A stretch of DNA of 64,000 nt from Oceanobacillus oncorhynchi. Lineage in GTDB: Bacteria > Bacillota > Bacilli > Bacillales > Amphibacillaceae. The stretch lies in contig NZ_CDGG01000001.1 of assembly GCF_000821065.1 (NCBI RefSeq), positions 1,612,001-1,676,000 on the forward strand, in the 5' to 3' direction. Positions 16,894 through 26,266 of this stretch are shown in pieces. The notes under the pieces were generated by a model. The model was not told the origin of the DNA. It was given only the letters and a program-made list of their open reading frames with translations, and ran no database searches. The first letter of the stretch is position 1, and the number at the start of each line of letters is the position of its first letter. A program made the position numbers and the translations under genes.

Positions 16894-17057
16894 GTATTTG
16901 GCATCTTCTCTTCTAAAATAGATAATATGATATGAAAGGGAGATGGATATAATCCATTTTGAAATAGATATCTTGTGAGGATACAAAGTATTTGATACGC
17001 TAACTTTAAGATGAAGAAAGTAAAAATAATTCAGTTTAAAGGATAATGAATTCAAGA

Positions 17058-17072
17058 AAGAAAGCGCTTGCT
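17058..17072. promoter_or_regulatory. Possible CcpA (cre) site upstream of the histidine kinase gene
   Basis: AAGAAAGCGCTTGCT fits the loose cre consensus WTGNAANCGNWNNCW with one mismatch. It lies about 105 bases before the kinase start. I see no strong promoter next to it, so this is a weak call. Confidence 0.3.
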
Positions 17073-17177
17073 AATTGTTTTAGGCTATACAGTTTTGAAT
17101 AAAGCTTTAACGAAGAATAATGTTGCTTCCTGTAAAGAAGAAACGACTGTATAAGCGGGCAAAAGGAGGAAGCATAG

Positions 17178-18857
17178 ATGTCGAGTCATCTATCAAATTA
17201 TCAAAAAGCACTGCAAATCCAGCGGGAAATTTCGGAGACATTGAATAAGAGCACGGACCTCCATGAAATTCTGCAATTATCATTAGAACGCTTGCTTGAA
17301 TTAATGGAATTGGAAACCGGATGGATATTTTTAACGGAGGATGCTACTTTTTACCGTCTTGCTGCTGATTATCAACTTCCGCCTGCGATGGCTGATAACA
17401 GAGAAGAACTGATGCATTGTCAGGAAGGATGCACCGATTGTACGTGTTTGCAGCTTTATTGGGAAGGACGTATGAAACAGGCTGTCAACCATGTGAAATG
17501 TTTTCGTCTTAAACAAGCTGTCACGGATAAGATGGGTGAAACACGGGGACTTACCCATCATGCGAGTATCCCTCTTACGATTCGCGGGAAGAAAATCGGC
17601 TTGCTTAATTTAGCTTCACCTGGGCGTCTTCGTTTTCAAGAGGAGGACCTTATCCTTTTGGAAACCATTGCTTATCAAATAGGTGCAGCAGTAGAACGGA
17701 CGCGTTTGCACGTGGAGCAAACCAAAGAAGAAGTAAATGCTACTGCACGTTATCTTATCAATGCTTATGCCAATGCCGAAAAAATTAAACATGAAATTGG
17801 AAATGTTCTTAACCGAAATGAATTGTTTCAGAGAATCATGCAAGCGTTGCATCATCATTTACCCCATTGGACACATGCCGCTATTATTACAATGGAGGAA
17901 GAGAGGCTGACCGTCCAATTCCATTCAGATGAACATGGGCCTAAAGAAGTTTTTGATACGGAACAAGAAATAAACCTTTCTCGACCAGATTTCATTCGAA
18001 AAGCTTATGCACAACAGCGTGTTACACAGAACAATAAACAGCCGTTGCATTTTTTCTCTTTAAAAGACTATCAATCTCTTTATTCCATTGCTTTTCCTTT
18101 GTTTATGCGTGATAGACCTGAGGCAACATTCGGTGTGTTATTGCTTAGCCGAAACACCACAGCATGTGATCATTTGGAAATCGGAATGCTGGAAGGACTC
18201 GCTGATCATCTTTCTATGGGTATTGAGCGTATCCGTCTACATGAAGAATGGGAAGCATTGCTTGTCGATAAGGAAAGAAATCGACTTGCACGGGATCTAC
18301 ACGACTCTGTCAATCAAAAATTGTTTGCTCTCTCATTAATATCAGGTGGGCTGCAAAGATTAATTGATAAGAAGGAACGTGCCATTTTGAAAGCTGTTCT
18401 GGAAGTTCAGCAGCTTTCAAAAGAAGCTTTAATAGACATGCGGAGTTTGATTTGGCAGCTTCGTCCCAATCACCTTGAACAGGGACTGATTACTTCATTC
18501 CACGAATATGCACAAAAAATTGGGCTGGATTTATCTATGGAGGCTCCGGATGATTTAGAGATAAATCAATCGTATAAAGAAGCATTGTGGCGAATTGGAC
18601 AGGAAGCATTGAATAATATTCAAAAACATGCTGGGACATCTAAAGCTGCGATGGTCATACAATCAGATGCTGATGGCTTTACAATGAAAGTGAGAGATCA
18701 AGGCAGTGGAGGTGCTGTTGAGAAACAGCAATCCCTTGGTATTACAAGTATGAAAGAAAGAGTCGAAGAACTTGAAGGTTCTTTCCATATAAATAGTGAA
18801 AAAGGAAAGGGTACGACGATTATTGTTCGTGTTCCAATCCATCGAAAAGGAAGGTGA
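17178..18857 (+). CDS. GAF-domain sensor histidine kinase (NarL partner type)
   Basis: The protein has 559 residues with AGGAGG before the ATG. Two GAF domains (~20-175 and ~205-350) precede a HisKA_3 dimerisation domain with the phospho-acceptor His375 in LARDLHDSVNQ. An HATPase domain follows, with EALNNIQKHA and SLGITSMKERV. There are no membrane segments, so it is a soluble sensor. The first GAF domain has a cysteine cluster (Cys81, 85, 88, 90 and 108), a pattern I know from other Firmicute GAF kinases that could bind a metal or Fe-S cluster; the signal is unknown. The response regulator gene starts six bases after the stop. Confidence 0.92.
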   Translation: MSSHLSNYQKALQIQREISETLNKSTDLHEILQLSLERLLELMELETGWIFLTEDATFYRLAADYQLPPAMADNREELMHCQEGCTDCTCLQLYWEGRMKQAVNHVKCFRLKQAVTDKMGETRGLTHHASIPLTIRGKKIGLLNLASPGRLRFQEEDLILLETIAYQIGAAVERTRLHVEQTKEEVNATARYLINAYANAEKIKHEIGNVLNRNELFQRIMQALHHHLPHWTHAAIITMEEERLTVQFHSDEHGPKEVFDTEQEINLSRPDFIRKAYAQQRVTQNNKQPLHFFSLKDYQSLYSIAFPLFMRDRPEATFGVLLLSRNTTACDHLEIGMLEGLADHLSMGIERIRLHEEWEALLVDKERNRLARDLHDSVNQKLFALSLISGGLQRLIDKKERAILKAVLEVQQLSKEALIDMRSLIWQLRPNHLEQGLITSFHEYAQKIGLDLSMEAPDDLEINQSYKEALWRIGQEALNNIQKHAGTSKAAMVIQSDADGFTMKVRDQGSGGAVEKQQSLGITSMKERVEELEGSFHINSEKGKGTTIIVRVPIHRKGR

Positions 18858-18863
18858 TATTCT

Positions 18864-19499
18864 TTGAAAGTATTACTTGTCGATGATCATCTTGTCGTTT
18901 TAAAAGGTCTGCGCTTTTTTCTGCAAACAAGGCCTGGTATCGATATTGTAGGTGAAGCCCAGGATGGAAAAGAAGCATTGCAGCAAGTGAAAAAACTGCA
19001 GCCGGATATTGTGTTGATGGATGTGATCATGCCAAATATGGATGGAATCGAAGCGACCAGACAAATAAAAGCAGACTATCCTGAAGTGAAGGTGGTTATA
19101 CTCACTAGCTCCTCTGATAAGGACCATGTCATACCGGCAATTCGTGCGGGTGCCAGCGGTTATCAGCTAAAAGATGTTGACCCAACCTTTTTGGAAGAAA
19201 CCCTCATCGCTGTTATGGAGGGAGGAACTTCGCTTCATTCGCAAATAACTAGCCATTTAATGGTGCATGTCGCCAAAGAAGATGAGAAACAATCCAGCTA
19301 CTATGAATTAACACCTAGAGAACGGATGGTTTTGAAACATATCACATATGGAGAAAGTAACAAGGAGATTGCTGCAGCACTCTATATCACAGAGAAAACG
19401 GTGAAAACACATATTACAAGTATCCTTGGTAAAATGGAGGTTCAAGATCGAACTCAAGCGGCGATTCATGCTTTAAAACATAGATGGTTTGAAGTATAA
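18864..19499 (+). CDS. NarL/LuxR-family response regulator
   Basis: The protein has 211 residues and a TTG start behind GGAAGGTGAT. The receiver domain (1-120) has acidic residues DD near position 7, the phospho-acceptor Asp53 in IVLMDVIMPNMDG, and the switch Thr/Ser in VVILTSSSD. The C-terminal LuxR helix-turn-helix (~145-205) reads LTPRERMVLKHI through NKEIAAALYITEKTVKTHI. It is the cognate partner of the preceding kinase, and a terminator closes the pair. Targets are unknown. The arylamine acetyltransferase and drug transporter genes downstream are candidates only by proximity. Confidence 0.94.
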   Translation: MKVLLVDDHLVVLKGLRFFLQTRPGIDIVGEAQDGKEALQQVKKLQPDIVLMDVIMPNMDGIEATRQIKADYPEVKVVILTSSSDKDHVIPAIRAGASGYQLKDVDPTFLEETLIAVMEGGTSLHSQITSHLMVHVAKEDEKQSSYYELTPRERMVLKHITYGESNKEIAAALYITEKTVKTHITSILGKMEVQDRTQAAIHALKHRWFEV

Positions 19500-19520
19500 G
19501 TATACGACGGTCGTCGTAGA

Positions 19521-19550
19521 AAAGGTCTTATTTATGGTAAGGCCTTTTTT
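19521..19550 (+). terminator. Terminator of the two-component operon
   Basis: The arms AAAGGTCTTA and TAAGGCCTTT pair with one wobble around a 7-base loop and run into TTT. It lies 21 bases after the response regulator stop. Confidence 0.85.
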
Positions 19551-19645
19551 CTATGGGATTTTTAGACAGCTGTAGGATGTGCTTTATTTTAAGGGTTAGT
19601 ATAGTGAAAGTAGATAAAAACAAGAAATAAAGGAGAGTGAAGAGA

Positions 19646-20512
19646 ATGATGAATCAAAAACAATTGCCTGGGTGGGCAAGGGAGTATTTGCACTATATTC
19701 AGGTCTCTGTTAAAGAGCCTTCGCTGGAATATTTAACTGAAATATCCAGCGCTCATTTAAATCAAATTCCTTTTGAAAATATTAGCACGTTGCTGCAATT
19801 GGAGGAATATCAAAAAAAAGGGAAGCTTGTTCAAGATGAAAAGCGGTTTGTTAGACAGCTATTTCAGTATCATATGGGCGGGACGTGTTATGTAATCAAC
19901 AGTAGTCTTCATCAGCTATTAAAACAGCTTGGCTTCCAAAACCGTTATGCTTTTTTAGGCGGAAGGCATGTTGCTTTGCTCGTTCAGATACCAGGTGAAG
20001 AGGAAGAAGTGTATGTAGATGCTGGTAATGGTGCTCCTTTTTTTGAACCGGTTCATTTGCAAACAGACCCGATGAATGTCTCCCGATTTGGAAATGTTGA
20101 GATAAAACTTCGTCCGGGAAATGAACCAGGAACGTATAGGTATTACCGATATGTGAATAGAGAATTATCTGAGAATATAGTCTGGGATTTTGATACAAAG
20201 AAAATCTACCAATTTGATGATTTTCAGCAGGCAATCAAAGAATATTTCCAGCCTAATGGATTATTTACGTCTGATTTACGTTGCCAAATTTGGCAATTGG
20301 ATCAACGGCGGTCTCTATCTTTAGTTAATAATGTGTTAAGTATTCAATATAGTGATGGAGAGGTTGAAAAGCATATATTAGCAGATCGTCAATCTATTCG
20401 CGAGGTTATCAATCAGGAATTTGAACTTCCTAAATTGCCAGTCGAAAATGCCATAGATGTGCTTGAGGAACTTGGAATGGATATTTTTAAAAAGTTAAAG
20501 GGAGATTTGTAG
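19646..20512 (+). CDS. Arylamine N-acetyltransferase
   Basis: The protein has 288 residues. ATG 19646 was chosen because AGGAGAG lies eight bases upstream; the GTG at 19637 overlaps it. NAT enzymes move acetyl from acetyl-CoA to arylamines or hydrazines through a Cys-His-Asp triad, seen here as Cys81 (MGGTCYV), His108 (GGRHVALLV) and Asp125 (VYVDAGNGAPF). The N-terminal PFENISTLL block is also typical. It is cytoplasmic. The transporter gene follows after 62 bases and may be co-transcribed, which would link acetylation and efflux of aromatic amines; that link is inference. Confidence 0.93.
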   Translation: MMNQKQLPGWAREYLHYIQVSVKEPSLEYLTEISSAHLNQIPFENISTLLQLEEYQKKGKLVQDEKRFVRQLFQYHMGGTCYVINSSLHQLLKQLGFQNRYAFLGGRHVALLVQIPGEEEEVYVDAGNGAPFFEPVHLQTDPMNVSRFGNVEIKLRPGNEPGTYRYYRYVNRELSENIVWDFDTKKIYQFDDFQQAIKEYFQPNGLFTSDLRCQIWQLDQRRSLSLVNNVLSIQYSDGEVEKHILADRQSIREVINQEFELPKLPVENAIDVLEELGMDIFKKLKGDL

Positions 20513-20574
20513 AAGTGAACAATAACCTTGAGTATGGAAATGGTTAAGTCATATTAAAAGGAGAGCAGGCAGCT

Positions 20575-22113
20575 ATGAGTAACACAAACGATAATCAAAA
20601 TGGCAGTAATGCGCATATTGATGAAGCGCAAAGGGCAACATGGCGAGAATGGATAGGGCTTGGAGCATTAACTTTAGCAGTTTTTATGCTTTCAACCGAC
20701 ATGACCGTTCTCTTTCTTGCCACACCATCAATTGCTGCTGATTTGGAACCAAGCAGTACACAAATGCTTTGGATTATTCATGTTGGCGAATTGCTGGCTG
20801 TGGGATTCGCATTAACGATGGGGCGTTTGGGTGACAATATAGGAAGAAGGCGATTGCTTGTGATTGGTGTAACTGTCTATGGGGCAGCCTCCTTTATTGC
20901 TACAATTTCGACGGAGCCTTGGATGTTGATTGCGACAAGAGCACTTCTTGGTGTAGCGGCTGCAACTGTGATGCCGTCCACGATGTCTTTACTACGCAAT
21001 ATGTTTTTCAATCCAAAACAATTTTCAGTAGCAATTGCTATTAACCTTAGCGCATTCTCAGCTGGCATGGCGCTAGGGCCTCCAATGGGCGGTTTACTCT
21101 TGGATTACTTTGGATGGGGAGCTGTATTTCTCATTAATGTTCCGATTGCCATTGTATTGTTAGTTATATCGCCCCTACTTCCTGAGTATCGCAACAAGGA
21201 TTCAAAACGTCTCGATTTTATCAGTGTTTTGTTATCCTCATTCGCATTGATAACTTTGATTTTCGGTTTGCAGGAAATGGCTAACGCTGGTTTTAATATG
21301 CTTTACGCTGGATCAGTAGTGATTGGTATTGGAGTTGGAGTACTGTTTATTCGTCGGCAGTTAAAAGCGGAAGATCCACTATTGGATTTGAGCATGTTTC
21401 GAATTCGCAAATTTAATTTTTCATTGATTGCTTTGATGATTATATTACTTGTAACGACTGGGACAGATATGCTTTTTGCACAACATTTGCAAGCAGTTGT
21501 TGGACTGACTCCAACAGAGGCAGGCCTTCTGTTGATTATCCCTGCACTCTTGTCGATGGCGGGAACGTTAATATCTCCTGTGCTTACAAGATGGATACGT
21601 CCGGCATATGCTATGGTAGCAGGTTTGTTAACTGCTTCAGCTGGTGCATTATTTATTATGTTAACTGTGCATGATGCAGGAGCACTTCTGTTAATTATTG
21701 GTGCTTCCCTTCTCGCATTCGGAGTAGGTCCTGCTATGACTATTACCGGTGAGCAGCTTATCTCCAGTGTTCCACAAGAGCGCGCTGGCTCAGCTTCTGC
21801 GATGTCCGATGTAAGCAGCGGATTTGGCTCGGTAGTGAGTATTGCATTCATTGGGAGTCTTGGAATGTTAGTTTACCGTTCGGTGCTGATGGATGCTATT
21901 CCCGCTGGAGTGCCTGCAGAAATAGCTGATTCAGCCATGGAAAACGTTGGTTCAGCTGTTGCCGTATCAGAAAGATTCCCGGAAATGCTTCAAGCTATAC
22001 AGTCATCATTTACCACTGCGCTTCAAACGGTCTATGGAATAACGGTAATTGGTTTGTTTATCTTAATAGTGAGTATTGTATGGAAGTTTAGAAATATAGG
22101 GAAAGAAGATTAA
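20575..22113 (+). CDS. MFS drug efflux transporter, DHA2 (14-TM) type
   Basis: The protein has 512 residues and AAGGAGAG before the ATG. About 14 hydrophobic helices are predicted by eye. Motif A appears as MGRLGDNIGRRRLL, an Asp in helix 1 appears as STDMTVLFLATPSIA, and helix 5 contains GPPMGGLLLDYFGW (antiporter motif C). These fit the QacA/EmrB/LfrA group of proton antiporters. A hydrophilic N-terminus of ~20 residues precedes the first helix. Substrates are probably hydrophobic cations or dyes, by family. Confidence 0.92.
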   Translation: MSNTNDNQNGSNAHIDEAQRATWREWIGLGALTLAVFMLSTDMTVLFLATPSIAADLEPSSTQMLWIIHVGELLAVGFALTMGRLGDNIGRRRLLVIGVTVYGAASFIATISTEPWMLIATRALLGVAAATVMPSTMSLLRNMFFNPKQFSVAIAINLSAFSAGMALGPPMGGLLLDYFGWGAVFLINVPIAIVLLVISPLLPEYRNKDSKRLDFISVLLSSFALITLIFGLQEMANAGFNMLYAGSVVIGIGVGVLFIRRQLKAEDPLLDLSMFRIRKFNFSLIALMIILLVTTGTDMLFAQHLQAVVGLTPTEAGLLLIIPALLSMAGTLISPVLTRWIRPAYAMVAGLLTASAGALFIMLTVHDAGALLLIIGASLLAFGVGPAMTITGEQLISSVPQERAGSASAMSDVSSGFGSVVSIAFIGSLGMLVYRSVLMDAIPAGVPAEIADSAMENVGSAVAVSERFPEMLQAIQSSFTTALQTVYGITVIGLFILIVSIVWKFRNIGKED

Positions 22114-22159
22114 GCTTTTGTTTACAGGTATTCTATTTTTCAAAAAAGATATGAATGAT

Positions 22160-22192
22160 AACCCTTTAGGTAGGTTGAGCTGAAGGGTTTTT
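22160..22192 (+). terminator. Terminator after the MFS gene
   Basis: The arms AACCCTT and AAGGGTT enclose a 16-base loop and are followed by TTT. It ends the NAT-MFS unit. The next ~175 bases up to the ABC genes hold only AT-rich promoter-like sequence. Confidence 0.75.
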
Positions 22193-22369
22193 TCATGTGA
22201 AAAAGATGTTATATAAAAAAGGCATCCATTATTAAAATGATTTTTTAAGTTGTGTAAATGTGAAGCAAAATTTGCAGCATTTCATACATTCAACCTCGCA
22301 TGTTATTCCAATTCTTCCCGCAGCCTTTCATTCCTTTGCCATAATATAAGTAAAAGGAGATGGTGAGTA

Positions 22370-23269
22370 ATGCTGACGATTCAAAATGTAACAAAGCATT
22401 ATGAGAAGGCAGAGGCATTAAAAGATATTTCCATGGCTGTCCCTGAGGGAACCTGCTATGGATTGGTCGGTCCGAATGGGGCAGGGAAATCCACTTTAAT
22501 TAAGATGATTACTTCTATTATCCGCGACTATGAAGGAAAAATTGAATTCAATGAACAACGGATCTCCGATAAAACAAAACAGAAATTAGGCTATGTTCCA
22601 CAGGATATTGTATTGGAAGAGAATATCACAGCATCCGGCAACTTATATTTATTTGGAAGAATATATGGATTAAAAGGAAACAAACTGGCTCAACGGACAA
22701 AGGAAGTGCTGGCGCTAATCGGTCTTAGCGAAAGGAGCAAAGATAAAGTATCCACTTTTTCAGGGGGAATGAAGCGCAGGCTGAATATTGGCTGTGCACT
22801 GATGCATAATCCGGAGCTTATCATCATGGATGAGCCAACAGTCGGTATCGATCCCCAATCAAGGCAATATATATTTCAAATGATTGAAGAACTGAAAACA
22901 GCAGGGAAGACGGTTATCTATGCAAGTCATTACATGGAGGAAGTGGAAAGACTCTGTGACGATGTGGCATTTCTCGATAGAGGAGAATTGATAGAGAATG
23001 GACTGGTAAGTGAATTACTTCAACAATATGCGATTCCATCCATTTATATCAAAGCAGATCATATTTCGGCTGAGCAGCTGGAATCGTATGGTGACGTTTC
23101 GCAGGAGAAGGATGCATTTTTAATCTATACAGAAGAAGCTCTGTCAGCGATGGAAAATCTGATTTCCTATTGCAGAGAGAAGAAAATAGACGTAGAGCGG
23201 CTGGAGCTTGTTCGACCGCGGTTGGAAGATGTATTTTTCCGGTTGACTGGAAGTAACTTGAGAGATTAA
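22370..23269 (+). CDS. ABC transporter ATP-binding protein (DrrA/BcrA type)
   Basis: The protein has 299 residues and an AAAAGGAGAT ribosome site. The nucleotide-binding domain has Walker A GPNGAGKST near residue 38, the Q-loop in YVPQDIVLEENI, signature FSGGMKRRLNIG, Walker B LIIMDEPTVGIDP and a switch His in YASHYMEE. A C-terminal extension of ~80 residues is typical of the ABC-2 exporter group. It pairs with the permease that starts 20 bases later and is the first gene of a four-gene operon with LytTR and DUF3021 genes. Confidence 0.93.
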   Translation: MLTIQNVTKHYEKAEALKDISMAVPEGTCYGLVGPNGAGKSTLIKMITSIIRDYEGKIEFNEQRISDKTKQKLGYVPQDIVLEENITASGNLYLFGRIYGLKGNKLAQRTKEVLALIGLSERSKDKVSTFSGGMKRRLNIGCALMHNPELIIMDEPTVGIDPQSRQYIFQMIEELKTAGKTVIYASHYMEEVERLCDDVAFLDRGELIENGLVSELLQQYAIPSIYIKADHISAEQLESYGDVSQEKDAFLIYTEEALSAMENLISYCREKKIDVERLELVRPRLEDVFFRLTGSNLRD

Positions 23270-23289
23270 AAATAAAGCTGGAGGTGTTC

Positions 23290-24039
23290 ATGATGAATGC
23301 TGTTATGATAGTAGAATTAAAAAAGCATGTACAGGATAAAGGGCTTGTGTTTTGGATATTCTTACTGCCTATTCTATTTACGGTATTATTTATTGCTATC
23401 TTTACTTCAGGGGTGGATGATGCAATGAGGCAGGAAGTTATTCAGTCCATTGTTCCAGGATATGTGGTGATGTTTGTATTTTTTATTATGATTTCAATGG
23501 TTCAGGTATTTATTAAAGACAGAGACAAAGGGGTAACAGCAAGACTGGCAAGTACCCCTCTCAAAAGTTATTCCTATTTACTAGGTAAATGGCTTCCGTT
23601 CATGTTTATTGTATTATTTCAGATTATTGTGTTATTTTTATTTGGAAAGGTCGTTTATGATATTTCGTTAGGTGAGCCGATTATTTTATTGATTTTGTCC
23701 TTGTTTATCACATTTACAGTGACAGCAATCGGGCTCGCTATGTCACTGATAGTAAACACCGAAAATATGGGAATTGCAATTACACAAATTATTGCTCTCG
23801 GTGGAGCGATGCTGAGCGGATTATGGATGCCCCTTGAAATGCTTCCGGACTTTATGCAGACAATTGCCCGTTTTCTGCCTCAATACTGGGCACACCAGTC
23901 TTTTCAGGATGCGATGGCAGGAACCACGCAAGCTTCGGAATTATTCCAGACGTTAGGTGTCTTATTAGCGATTGGATTAGCTGCATTTAGTATTGCCATT
24001 ATCCGGTACCCATATTTTTTGAAACGAGCTGTGAATTAG
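23290..24039 (+). CDS. ABC-2 type permease
   Basis: The protein has 249 residues. ATG 23290 was chosen, six bases after GGAGG. Six hydrophobic helices with the ABC-2 family layout are visible: a first helix after a polar N-terminus, an amphipathic loop KDRDKGVTARLASTPLKSYSY, and the conserved segment ALGGAMLSGLWMPLEMLPDFMQ. It forms the membrane part of the exporter with the preceding ATPase. The substrate is unknown; with LytTR/DUF3021 partners it may respond to envelope stress or peptides. Confidence 0.9.
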   Translation: MMNAVMIVELKKHVQDKGLVFWIFLLPILFTVLFIAIFTSGVDDAMRQEVIQSIVPGYVVMFVFFIMISMVQVFIKDRDKGVTARLASTPLKSYSYLLGKWLPFMFIVLFQIIVLFLFGKVVYDISLGEPIILLILSLFITFTVTAIGLAMSLIVNTENMGIAITQIIALGGAMLSGLWMPLEMLPDFMQTIARFLPQYWAHQSFQDAMAGTTQASELFQTLGVLLAIGLAAFSIAIIRYPYFLKRAVN

Positions 24040-24072
24040 CCGTAGATGTGAAACGAATGTGGAGGGGTCGGA

Positions 24073-24522
24073 ATGAAAATAAACATTGATATCGATGATA
24101 ACCATGAAGAAACGCAAATCACTATCCAGGCTAAGGAATGGACGCAGGAGCTGGAGGATATCGTGAATGTGATTAAAAGGAAAAAACAGCAGCGTTTATT
24201 TGGGGTTGATGAGGAACAGACGGTCCTGCTGGAGCCAAAGGAGATTGATTTTATTCATGCGGAAAAACGAAAAATCTATGCGGTGTCCAAGGATTGGCGT
24301 TTTGAAGTACGAATGAAGCTGTATGAAGTGGAGGAGTTCTTAGTTCCATATGGTTTTATGCGCTTTTCCAAGTCGGTTATCGGGAATATCCATCGTATTG
24401 AAAAATTTGAAGCATCCTTTAATGGAAATTTATGTGTTTATTTTCAATCTGGCAACAAGGAATATATTACGCGAAAATATGTCAGTGCCATTAAAAACAA
24501 ACTAATGCAGGGAGGACAGTAA
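24073..24522 (+). CDS. LytTR-domain DNA-binding regulator
   Basis: The protein has 149 residues and a TGGAGGGG ribosome site. The N-terminal ~50 residues are a small helical or strand region without a receiver domain. The C-terminal LytTR domain runs from IDFIHAEKRKIYAVS through FMRFSKSVIGNIHRI to YITRKYVSAIK, the usual LytTR core with FxRxxKSxxVN-like helix residues. It is a stand-alone LytTR protein coupled to a DUF3021 membrane protein, whose gene follows two bases after the stop. Such pairs act as a membrane-gated regulator, and the upstream ABC operon is the likely target. Confidence 0.92.
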   Translation: MKINIDIDDNHEETQITIQAKEWTQELEDIVNVIKRKKQQRLFGVDEEQTVLLEPKEIDFIHAEKRKIYAVSKDWRFEVRMKLYEVEEFLVPYGFMRFSKSVIGNIHRIEKFEASFNGNLCVYFQSGNKEYITRKYVSAIKNKLMQGGQ

Positions 24523-24523
24523 T

Positions 24524-24934
24524 ATGATACTTGAAATGTTGAAGCGTTCGACACTGGGCATCGCTTTCGGAGCGATATTAACGTTTATTGTCCTCACCAT
24601 TATGAAACTCAATGCTGTGGAGTCAACAGTTTCGGAAATATGGATGCATATGGGAGCAAGCATGTTAATGGGCGTCTATTTCGGCATATCTTCGCTTATC
24701 TTTGGAGAAAGCGGGAACCATCTGATTAAAAAATCGATTATCCATTTTGTCCTTACGTATAGTTTTTGGCTGATTATTGCTGGTTTAGTCGGTTGGATTC
24801 CTCTCAACGGCTGGGTTATTTTATGGGGCAGTTTGATTTTTATCCTTCTGTATGTCGTCAACTGGTTCTGCTGGTATCTATACTTTAAAAGACAGGAAGC
24901 AGCGTTAAATAAATATTTGCATAAAAATAAATAG
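24524..24934 (+). CDS. DUF3021 four-helix membrane protein
   Basis: The protein has 136 residues with GGAGG before the ATG. Four hydrophobic helices and a basic tail (YFKRQEAALNKYLHKNK) match DUF3021, which is nearly always encoded after a LytTR gene. In studied systems the membrane partner inhibits the LytTR protein. It closes the four-gene operon and is followed by a terminator. Confidence 0.9.
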   Translation: MILEMLKRSTLGIAFGAILTFIVLTIMKLNAVESTVSEIWMHMGASMLMGVYFGISSLIFGESGNHLIKKSIIHFVLTYSFWLIIAGLVGWIPLNGWVILWGSLIFILLYVVNWFCWYLYFKRQEAALNKYLHKNK

Positions 24935-24939
24935 ATGTG

Positions 24940-25003
24940 AAGGCTGGAACGCTTTTTCTGAATCTGGGGATTGTTCAGGAAAGATATGTTTCAGTCTTTT
25001 TTT
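24940..25003 (+). terminator. Terminator of the ABC/LytTR operon
   Basis: AAGGCTGGAAC (24940-24950) pairs with GTTTCAGTCTT (24988-24998) through wobble pairs around a long loop and is followed by a run of seven T. Confidence 0.6.
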
Positions 25004-25164
25004 GATGATAATGTATCAAGAAATGATAAAATAAATATAGGAAATACTATCGAAACGAATATATTTATTTTTAAGAAGCTTATCCATGTTAGATGAGTAA
25101 TCGTTCTGATTATGCTATGCTAACTGTAAAATACGCGTTAAAGAGAATGATTTTACGTCTATTC

Positions 25165-25489
25165 CAAATAAAAAGGAGACATATTCGTATGCGGATTATC
25201 TGACCTGGGATGAAGAGGAAAACATTCAATTAATTGATGGAGCTATTTTTAATATCTCGCCTGGCTCTTCACGTAAACACCAGCAAGTATTGCGGGAGCT
25301 GTCTGCTGCTTTTTCTGTTTTCTTGAAGGGAAAGAATACTGGATTGTTGATCCGGTGAATGAATCTGTAGAAATCCATTTGCTAACTGACGAGCAATATC
25401 CATTTAAAGGAATCTTTACAAAAAGCGATATGATTTCTGTTGAGACACTGCCTAATTTAGAATTAGATTTAAAGCAAATATTTATATAG
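25165..25489 (+). pseudogene. Uma2-family nuclease-like gene with internal deletion
   Basis: Translation gives YADYLTWDEEENIQLIDGAI and a SPGSSRKHQQ segment, the Uma2 (DUF820) N-terminus. After FLKGK the reading jumps out of frame to YWIVDPVNESVEI and ends LPNLELDLKQIFI, the Uma2 C-terminus. Roughly 90 central residues, including the PD-(D/E)xK core strand, are missing at ~25335, and no clear start codon is present. The product cannot be functional. Uma2 proteins are scattered, often transferred genes of unclear role. Confidence 0.85.
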
Positions 25490-25504
25490 AGGGAGGAGTC
25501 AATA

Positions 25505-25795
25505 ATGTTCCGATGTGCATGGTGTATGAAGAAAATAGGAGAAAACCAGCCATTAACCGCGCTAAATGTGAAGTTTGCTGAAGGAGTAGATTTCAAGGAT
25601 AAAGAAGGAGAAATCATTCAGGTCTATCTATCCTCACGGGGGACAAGTGTACCAATGGTTGTTCCCACTGCTGACTCAGAAGCAAAAAAGCATGGACAAG
25701 ACGGCCTGTTTACGGTTTGCGATGATAAATGTGGCCAGAAGATGAAAAACGCACTTTCCAAAGAAATCGATACGTTTCAGAATATAGATATATAG
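25505..25795 (+). CDS. Small zinc-binding-type protein
   Basis: The protein has 96 residues and a GGGAGGAG ribosome site. An N-terminal CAWC pair (residues 4-7) and a C-terminal CDDKC pair (~75-79) could form a treble-clef zinc site; between them is a beta-rich region with SSRGTSVPMVVP. The N-terminal FRCAWCMKKIGE resembles other small Bacillaceae proteins of unknown function. There is no membrane segment. Confidence 0.6.
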   Translation: MFRCAWCMKKIGENQPLTALNVKFAEGVDFKDKEGEIIQVYLSSRGTSVPMVVPTADSEAKKHGQDGLFTVCDDKCGQKMKNALSKEIDTFQNIDI

Positions 25796-25911
25796 TTGTA
25801 AGTGATACTTCATAACGATGGTTCGATTTTTGCTCACAAGAAAAAATCATAGGATGAAATGATATAGGGAGTTTGATAACGTTGATCTCTTTCACAGAAC
25901 AAAGAGAATAG

Positions 25912-26208
25912 AGGTTTGACCACTTTGAACAGCTTCCATTAGACGGACAATATGAAATTTTTCTGGAATTGCTGGACCAAGATATCGACGATGAGGAGTT
26001 AATGGAAGAGGGTGTTGGCATTGTTGTGGTGGAACTAAAACGTGAACTTATCCGCGACAATCAATATGATAAAGCAATACATTTAATGGCGGTTATGTAT
26101 ATAATAAAATCGCTTAGCGGTATTTTGATGAAAAGAAATAAGGGCATCAAATTATCTGCATTAAGATGCTGGTTCCTGCCCACGTTGAATGGCTTGGAGT
26201 ACAATTGA
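25912..26208 (+). pseudogene. Start-less open frame, probable gene remnant
   Basis: The frame opens after a TAG at 25909 with FDHFEQLPLDGQYEIFLE and continues as an acidic helical protein (DQDIDDEELMEEG). No ATG and no ribosome site lie before the coding-like part; the first available start is TTG at 25969. From about 26120 the translation stops looking protein-like. A stop codon and a frameshift in a former ~100-residue gene would explain this. I do not recognise the family. Confidence 0.35.
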
Positions 26209-26266
26209 GCGACACCTTGCCATAACAGTAAATGCTGGAAGGGAAATTAAATTTCGTTTTAAAGAG

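Noticed and set aside
21303..21851. 182-residue minus-strand open frame
   Set aside because: It is a shadow of the MFS transporter gene, low in complexity and without a ribosome site.
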